Shown here in pieces: positions 59,990 to 64,000 of a stretch of DNA of 64,000 nucleotides. The DNA comes from Paractinoplanes maris. Lineage in GTDB: Bacteria; Actinomycetota; Actinomycetes; Mycobacteriales; Micromonosporaceae. The translations under genes were made by a program, and so were the position numbers. The notes under the pieces are model-generated. The model made no database searches, was not told the origin of the DNA, and saw nothing but the letters and a program-made list of their open reading frames with translations. The DNA is taken from positions 62,001-126,000 of the forward strand of contig NZ_JALPVL010000002.1 of assembly GCF_023544465.1 (NCBI RefSeq). The letters run 5' to 3'. The stretch's first letter is position 1. The number at the start of each line of letters is the position of its first letter.

Positions 59990-61837
59990 ATGGACCGTTC
60001 CCGTCGCCGGGTCGTGCTGCGTCACCTCGCCGCACCGGCTCTGGCCCTGGCCGTGGTCGCCGCGTTGTCGCCGGCCACCGGCTTCACCCAGCCCGCGGCG
60101 GCCGCGCCGCCCGAGTTCCAGCCGGTCGGTGTCAGTTCCGGGTCCACCGGCGCGACCGTCAAGGGCCAGTTCCTGAGCTACAACGACTTCCACGGCGCGA
60201 TCGACCCGCCCGGTGGCAGTGGCGCGGTGGTCAACGCGGCCGGCACGTCCACCCCCGCCGGGGGCGTGGAATACCTGGCGACGTATCTCAAGAAGCTGCG
60301 GGCCGAGGCCAAGACCGAGGGCCGTCAGACGGTGACCGTGGGCGCCGGTGACCTCATCGGGGCGACCCCGCTGGTCAGTGCCGCGTTCCACGACGAGCCG
60401 ACCATCGAGCTGATGAACCAGATCGGCCTGCAGGTGAGCTCGGTCGGCAACCACGAGTTCGACGAGGGGGTCACCGAGCTGCTCCGCATGCAGCGCGGCG
60501 GCTGCCACCCGACCGACGGCTGCCAGGACGGCGACGGTTTCGGCGGCGCCAAGTTCAACTACCTCGCGGCCAACACGATCAACAAGAAGACCGGCCTGCC
60601 GATCCTGCCGCCGATCGACATCAAGCTGATCAAGGGTGTCCCGGTCGGCTTCGTCGGCCTGACGCTCGAGGGCACCGCGGCGATCGTCAACCCGGCCGGC
60701 ATCAAGGACGTGCGCTTCGCCGACGAGGTCGAGACGGCCAACAAGTGGAGCAACGTGCTCAAGCTGCTCGGCGTCAAGGCGCAGGTGTTGCTGGTGCACG
60801 AGGGCGGCTCGCAGGGCACAGCCACGCCGACCCCCGGGGTGAGCGACTGCACCGGCTTCACCGGTCCGATCGTGCCGATCGTGGCCGGGCTCAACCCCGA
60901 GTTCGGGCTGGTCGTCTCCGGTCACACCCACCGGTTCTACTCCTGCGAGCTGCCCAACAAGAAGGGCACCTCGGTCGTCACCAGCGCCGGCACCAACGGT
61001 CAGCTGGTCACCGACATCGACTGGTCGATCGACCGGCGCACCGGCCGGTTCGCCGACATCACCGCCAAGAACGTGATCGTCCAGAACGGCGTGCCCGACG
61101 GCAACGGCGGCTGGCTGCGCGACGCCAACGGCGTCTTCGTCAAGAATCCGGCGACGGCCGACCCGGACGCCAAGAAGATCGCCGACAAATACCGGACGGC
61201 GGTCGCCCCGATCGCCAACCGGATCGTCGGGCGCATCACGGCCGACATCACCCGCACCGCGACGCCGGCCGGCGAGAGCCCGCTCGGTGACGTGATCGCG
61301 GACGCTCAGCTGGCCCGGACCACGGGCGCCGGCGCGCAGATCGCGCTGATGAACCCGGGCGGCATCCGGGCCGACTTCGACGCCGAGGCGTCAGCCGGCG
61401 GCGAGGCGACCGGCGAGGTCACGTACGGCGAGGCGTTCACCGTGCAGCCGTTCAACAACCTCGTGGTCACCCAGGCCTTCACCGGGGCCCAGCTCAAAGA
61501 GGCACTGGAGCAGCAGTTCGCGGGTTACAACGGCCAGACGACGACCAAGATCCTTCAGGTGTCGGCCGGCTTCACCTACACGTGGAGCGCCTCGGCCCCG
61601 CTCGGCTCCAAGATCTCGGCGCTGGCCCTGAACGGCACCCCGGTCGACCCCGCCGCGTCCTACCAGGTCACCACCAACGACTTCCTGGCCAACGGTGGCG
61701 ACGGCTTCTCGGCGCTGACCGCCGGCACGGGCCGCGTCACCGCACCCGGCTTCGACGTCGACGCCCTGGTGGCCTATCTGGGCGCGGGCGACCCGGTCGC
61801 GCCCGGCCCGGCCAACCGCATCTCCACCACCGGCTGA
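59990..61837 (+). CDS. Secreted 5'-nucleotidase / metallophosphoesterase (UshA-like)
   Basis: 615 residues. Signal peptide (RRRVVLRHLAAPALALAVVAALSPATG). Calcineurin-like dimetal domain with YNDFHGAI, VGAGDLIGATP, VGNHEFDEG, LLVHEGG and SGHTHRFY, then the 5'-nucleotidase C-terminal domain (IGRITADITR...ESPLGDVIADAQL...MNPGGIRADF, TYGEAFTVQPFNNLVV, NDFLANGGDGFSAL) that binds the nucleotide. It would strip phosphate from nucleotides or UDP-sugars outside the cell. ATG at 59990 follows GGGAGA; the longer upstream frame is excluded by the signal peptide. Followed by a perfect hairpin. Confidence 0.94.
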   Translation: MDRSRRRVVLRHLAAPALALAVVAALSPATGFTQPAAAAPPEFQPVGVSSGSTGATVKGQFLSYNDFHGAIDPPGGSGAVVNAAGTSTPAGGVEYLATYLKKLRAEAKTEGRQTVTVGAGDLIGATPLVSAAFHDEPTIELMNQIGLQVSSVGNHEFDEGVTELLRMQRGGCHPTDGCQDGDGFGGAKFNYLAANTINKKTGLPILPPIDIKLIKGVPVGFVGLTLEGTAAIVNPAGIKDVRFADEVETANKWSNVLKLLGVKAQVLLVHEGGSQGTATPTPGVSDCTGFTGPIVPIVAGLNPEFGLVVSGHTHRFYSCELPNKKGTSVVTSAGTNGQLVTDIDWSIDRRTGRFADITAKNVIVQNGVPDGNGGWLRDANGVFVKNPATADPDAKKIADKYRTAVAPIANRIVGRITADITRTATPAGESPLGDVIADAQLARTTGAGAQIALMNPGGIRADFDAEASAGGEATGEVTYGEAFTVQPFNNLVVTQAFTGAQLKEALEQQFAGYNGQTTTKILQVSAGFTYTWSASAPLGSKISALALNGTPVDPAASYQVTTNDFLANGGDGFSALTAGTGRVTAPGFDVDALVAYLGAGDPVAPGPANRISTTG

Positions 61838-61844
61838 TCACCCC

Positions 61845-61876
61845 GCCGGCCGCCCGGCCTCGGCCGGGCGGCCGGC
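61845..61876 (+). terminator. Perfect hairpin after the 5'-nucleotidase gene
   Basis: 15-bp arms GCCGGCCGCCCGGCC (61845-61859) and GGCCGGGCGGCCGGC (61862-61876) around TC, starting seven bases past the stop. All-GC stem without a U-tract. Confidence 0.7.
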
Positions 61877-61957
61877 GTCGGCCCACTTCCGCAGGTGGCG
61901 GTCCGTCGAACGCCGCGCCGGAGCGGGTGGTGGCGTCCCACGGATCGGGCGGTTTCC

Positions 61958-61987
61958 TTGCGTAGCCGTTCCGGGCGGGGGCATACT
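61958..61987 (+). promoter_or_regulatory. Predicted promoter of the chorismate mutase leader
   Basis: TTGCGT (61958-61963), 18-bp spacer, CATACT (61982-61987). Transcription should begin seven to eight bases later, that is, at the GTG of the leader peptide (61995), giving a leaderless leader peptide. Confidence 0.6.
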
Positions 61988-61994
61988 CGGCAAC

Positions 61995-62060
61995 GTGATC
62001 CAGCAGGCGCGATTTTATGGCTACGGCACCGGAGTCCCGGCGACCGTAGGCCGCGTCTGA
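61995..62060 (+). CDS. Leader peptide for chorismate mutase (proposed)
   Basis: A 21-codon frame, GTG start at the predicted transcription start, TGA stop at 62058-62060. The peptide is MIQQARFYGYGTGVPATVGRV, here split as MIQQARFYGYG and TGVPATVGRV. Codons 7, 8 and 10 are Phe-Tyr-x-Tyr, the end products of the chorismate-to-prephenate branch. The Phe and first Tyr codons are TTT and TAT, both rare in this genome where TTC/TAC dominate, so ribosomes would stall when Phe-tRNA or Tyr-tRNA is short. A hairpin follows after 12 bases. Short leader peptides like this control aromatic operons in many bacteria; this one is my inference from sequence. Confidence 0.6.
   Translation: MIQQARFYGYGTGVPATVGRV
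62019..62051 (+). promoter_or_regulatory. First stem of the proposed attenuator, inside the leader frame
   Basis: GGCTACGG (62019-62026) can pair with CCGTAGGCC (62043-62051, one bulge), with an inner CCGG/CCGG helix. It overlaps codons 9-19, right after the rare Phe-Tyr codons, so a stalled ribosome would block it. Confidence 0.45.
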
Positions 62061-62072
62061 ACGACAGACCTA

Positions 62073-62108
62073 CATCAAGCCCCGGGCTTCACCGCCCGGG
62101 GCTTGATG
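62073..62108 (+). terminator. Attenuator-type hairpin before chorismate mutase
   Basis: Perfect 15-bp stem: CATCAAGCCCCGGGC (62073-62087) with GCCCGGGGCTTGATG (62094-62108), six-base loop. It lies between the leader stop (62060) and the aroQ ATG (62156). No U-tract, as with other predicted terminators in this genome; it may instead sequester nothing but act on RNA polymerase or the message. Confidence 0.6.
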
Positions 62109-62155
62109 CTGCCCGGGCCGGGTCGACCGGGGCGCAAGCACCCGAGGAGCACGAC

Positions 62156-62455
62156 ATGAGCGCCGACGCCACCGACGTGATGGACCAGAACACCGGGGCC
62201 GGCGAGCCGCTGGCCGCCGACGAGATCCGCGCGATGCGCGAGCGGATCGACGAGATCGACCAGCAGCTCATCGACCTGTGGCTGGAGCGGGCCCGCCTCT
62301 CCCAGACGGTCGGCAGGACCCGCATGGCCAGCGGCGGCACCCGCCTGGTCCTCTCCCGCGAACGCGAAATCGTCGAACGCTTCCGCGAGGCCCTCGGCCC
62401 CGACGGCGCCCAGGTGGCCCTGATGATCCTCCGCGCCGGCCGCGGCCCCCTCTGA
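62156..62455 (+). CDS. aroQ: Chorismate mutase, AroQ class
   Basis: 99 residues, all-helical AroQ type. Converts chorismate to prephenate on the way to Phe and Tyr. EIRAMRERIDEIDQQLIDLWLERARLSQTVGRTR (helix 1 with catalytic Arg and Lys/Arg region) and REREIVERFREALGPDGAQVALMILRAGRG. Size and place match M. tuberculosis Rv0948c next to the UvrD-like Rv0949, an enzyme activated by DAHP synthase. ATG at 62156 has GAGGAG seven bases before. Preceded by the predicted leader peptide and hairpin. Confidence 0.93.
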   Translation: MSADATDVMDQNTGAGEPLAADEIRAMRERIDEIDQQLIDLWLERARLSQTVGRTRMASGGTRLVLSREREIVERFREALGPDGAQVALMILRAGRGPL

Positions 62456-62459
62456 CCCT

Positions 62460-63014
62460 TCAACAGGTGGGCAGGCCGTTCGGCGGGGTGTCACCGGGGT
62501 TCTTCGGCAAAGTCGTCCAGAGGTCCGGGATCCAGCGGCCGTTGGTCAGCTTGTCCCAGACCGCCCAGGTGCTCGGCTGACCGGGCGCTGGGTCCTTGTC
62601 GGTCACCGATTCGCCGTGCCGTTCCTGGCACACCACACCCACGACCGTGCCGTCCAGATAGCCGTCGGCGAAGTGCGCACCCCGACCGGCCTGCGGATAG
62701 GTGAAGACGCCGTCCGAGCCGGAGTTGACGATGCGTGCCCACACCGGCGGAGCAGACGTGGTCGCCCCGGCCGAGATCTGCGGCTGCGGTTGCGGTGCGC
62801 CGCGCCCCTGCCGGTCGAGCGCGACACCGGCGATCACCGTGCCGACGACAGCGGCCACGGCGGCCAAGGTCCCCAGGACCCCCGGGTTGCCGATGGTGAT
62901 CTTCGAGTTCTTGATCTGACTGATCTGGTGACCGTCGCGCCCGATCCCACCCTGGGGCGGGGTCACGGGTCGCCGCGCCGGCTTGCGCCTCGGCTGCTTG
63001 GTCGATGTCGTCAT
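62460..63014 (-). CDS. Membrane-anchored SH3-like domain protein
   Basis: 184 residues. Basic Pro-rich N-terminus (KQPRRKPARRPVTPP), a short GHQISQIKNSKITIGNPG segment, one membrane helix (VLGTLAAVAAVVGTVIAGVAL, about 51-71), then an extracellular SH3-like domain ending WAVWDKLTNGRWIPDLWTTLP, the usual actinobacterial SH3b closing motif, with two Cys. Function unknown; such domains bind cell-wall peptides. ATG at 63014 is preceded by GAGGAGG. Divergent from an HTH-STAND ATPase across 145 bp, so the pair may be functionally linked. Convergent with aroQ, stop four bases past the aroQ stop. Confidence 0.78.
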   Translation of the reverse strand: MTTSTKQPRRKPARRPVTPPQGGIGRDGHQISQIKNSKITIGNPGVLGTLAAVAAVVGTVIAGVALDRQGRGAPQPQPQISAGATTSAPPVWARIVNSGSDGVFTYPQAGRGAHFADGYLDGTVVGVVCQERHGESVTDKDPAPGQPSTWAVWDKLTNGRWIPDLWTTLPKNPGDTPPNGLPTC

Positions 63015-63147
63015 CGCACACCTCCTCAAGTGTCCAGCCTGACGGGAATGAGCGTCGCGACTGTCCCCCGAGGGACAACCAAGGTCAGGTTCGCGTCGCT
63101 GACCAGGGTGATGACCCTCGATCAGGCGAGACGAACAGGGAACACCG

Positions 63148-63153
63148 CATACT
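63148..63153 (+). promoter_or_regulatory. -10 element of a probable leaderless STAND gene
   Basis: CATACT, six bases before the GTG at 63160. Identical to the -10 predicted for the chorismate mutase leader. No convincing -35. Confidence 0.4.
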
Positions 63154-63159
63154 GGACAG

Positions 63160-64000
63160 GTGAGCCGTGAGGGCACGGAGGGGGTCCAGTCGCCCTCCGC
63201 GCTGCGCGACTTCTTCGCCGAGCTTCGCGAACTGGCTCGCGTCCGCGAGGGCTCGGTTGTCTCGGGCCGCGAGATCGCGAATCGTGCGAACCTGTCCCCG
63301 TCGCACACCCATCGTGTGCTGACTGGAGTAAAGGTGCCCAGCGTCGAGTTCGCCGAGGCCATGGTGCGCGCGCTGGGTGGCTCCGCGCTTCAGCTGAGCC
63401 GGGCGAAGGCCCTCGTCGAGGCTGCTCCACGGCCGGAACCCGGTCCCGCCAAGCCGTCGGACCTGCCCGAGGAGACCCGGGCTTTCGCCGGACGCGTGGA
63501 CTATCTCCACGCGATCTCCGCCGCGTCCGAGACCCACGGCCGCCTTCTGGTCACCGGAACCGGTGGCATGGGAAAAAGCTGGCTCGTCTCGCGGTGGGCC
63601 CATCAGAACGCCCGGCGCTTCGGCTCCGGTCAGCTCTACGCCGACCTGCACGGCTTCGACGACGCGGTGCAGCCCACGATGCCGGAAGAGCTCATCGAGG
63701 AGTTCCTGCTGGCCCTCGGCGTGACCAAGCTGCCGGACAGCGCACCACGCCGGGCCGCGCTCTACCGACGTCTGACCAACCGCAGGATGCTGGTGGTTCT
63801 GGACAACGCCGCTGACGCGACACAGGTACGAGCCCTGCTCCCGGGCCGAGGGTCCACGCTGCTGGTGACCAGCCGCAACGACCTGACCGATCTCCAGGTG
63901 CACCACGGAGCTCGTCGCATCGTCCTCGACCCGATGACCGACGGCGAGGCTCTTGACCTGATGATCATCCGGCTCGGCCGGGGTCGCGTCGAGAGCGAGT
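63160..64000 (+). CDS. HTH plus STAND (NB-ARC-like) ATPase, N-terminal part (runs off right edge)
   Basis: 280 codons are visible and the frame stays open to the window end. An N-terminal helix-turn-helix-like region (ELARVREGSVVSGREIANRANLSPSHTHRVLTGVKVPS, about 22-60) leads to a linker, then a P-loop ATPase: Walker A VTGTGGMGKSWLVSRWA (about 137), Walker B-like MLVVLDNAAD (about 214) and LLVTSRNDLTDL sensor region (about 237), the NB-ARC/STAND plan seen in AfsR-type regulators and NLR-like proteins. C-terminal repeats or effector parts would lie beyond. GTG start with a -10 six bases before suggests a leaderless message. Could be a transcription regulator or a defence-type switch; undecided. 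Confidence 0.82.
   Translation, partial: MSREGTEGVQSPSALRDFFAELRELARVREGSVVSGREIANRANLSPSHTHRVLTGVKVPSVEFAEAMVRALGGSALQLSRAKALVEAAPRPEPGPAKPSDLPEETRAFAGRVDYLHAISAASETHGRLLVTGTGGMGKSWLVSRWAHQNARRFGSGQLYADLHGFDDAVQPTMPEELIEEFLLALGVTKLPDSAPRRAALYRRLTNRRMLVVLDNAADATQVRALLPGRGSTLLVTSRNDLTDLQVHHGARRIVLDPMTDGEALDLMIIRLGRGRVESE

Overview
The window is high-GC DNA with strong G/C third-position bias, many GTG/TTG starts, TGA stops and ATGA/GTGA start-stop overlaps. It looks like a filamentous actinobacterium, and the gene content (cellulose-active enzymes, ALF-repeat secreted protein, GAF-SpoIIE phosphatase, the mazG-mfd and sucCD-perM-purNH blocks) fits Micromonosporaceae, probably Actinoplanes or a relative. 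No rRNA, tRNA, CRISPR array, transposase or integrase was seen. Most of the window reads as chromosomal core with accessory clusters inserted between housekeeping blocks.

Layout. 1-5.0 kb (minus): MazG-like N-terminus (partial), a SurA-N-like lipoprotein, and Mfd. 5.2-11.6 kb (plus): a translationally coupled operon of a HypX/HoxX-type formyl-THF/enoyl-CoA-hydratase fusion, a CslA-type processive glycosyltransferase, a GlxA-type copper radical oxidase and a GH6 cellulase. This resembles the hyphal-tip glycan system of Streptomyces, but headed by a CO-forming-type enzyme. 11.7-16.1 kb: PEP carboxylase, then a CBM2-GH5 cellulase behind a perfect CebR-type operator. 16.1-21.0 kb (minus): a secreted 1233-residue ALF-repeat/coiled-coil protein with a pre-toxin-like and a C-terminal effector-like domain, a 1-nt-overlapping small gene behind it (candidate immunity), and a small secreted companion. 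22.2-25.6 kb: two ATPase/permease pairs in one operon.

26.2-41.4 kb is an exopolysaccharide locus: GH26-like secreted protein, PAPS-making fusion with a degenerate ATP-sulfurylase half, Wzz/BY-pseudokinase, Wzy-like polymerase, APH-like kinase, sulfotransferase, Wzx flippase, methyltransferase, GH26-like lipoprotein, TagA/CpsF glycosyltransferase, second sulfotransferase and GT2. The combination points to a sulfated surface polysaccharide. The divergent first genes appear to share one stretch of DNA that reads as a promoter on both strands.

41.5-50.2 kb: DeoR regulator with galT, icd, GAF-SpoIIE phosphatase, mdh, a pentapeptide-repeat gene coupled to purH, and purN. 50.4-62.5 kb: DUF4190 protein, PerM/DUF6350 (with a 24-bp minisatellite across its stop), sucD-sucC, a stand-alone B12-binding protein, two LytM/M23 peptidases, PcrA helicase, a secreted 5'-nucleotidase and chorismate mutase. 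This order parallels the Mycobacterium tuberculosis Rv0948c-Rv0957 region as I recall it. Chorismate mutase is preceded by what looks like an attenuator: a leaderless 21-codon leader peptide with Phe-Tyr-Gly-Tyr codons followed by a perfect 15-bp hairpin. 62.5-64.0 kb: a membrane-anchored SH3-like protein divergent from a truncated HTH-STAND ATPase.
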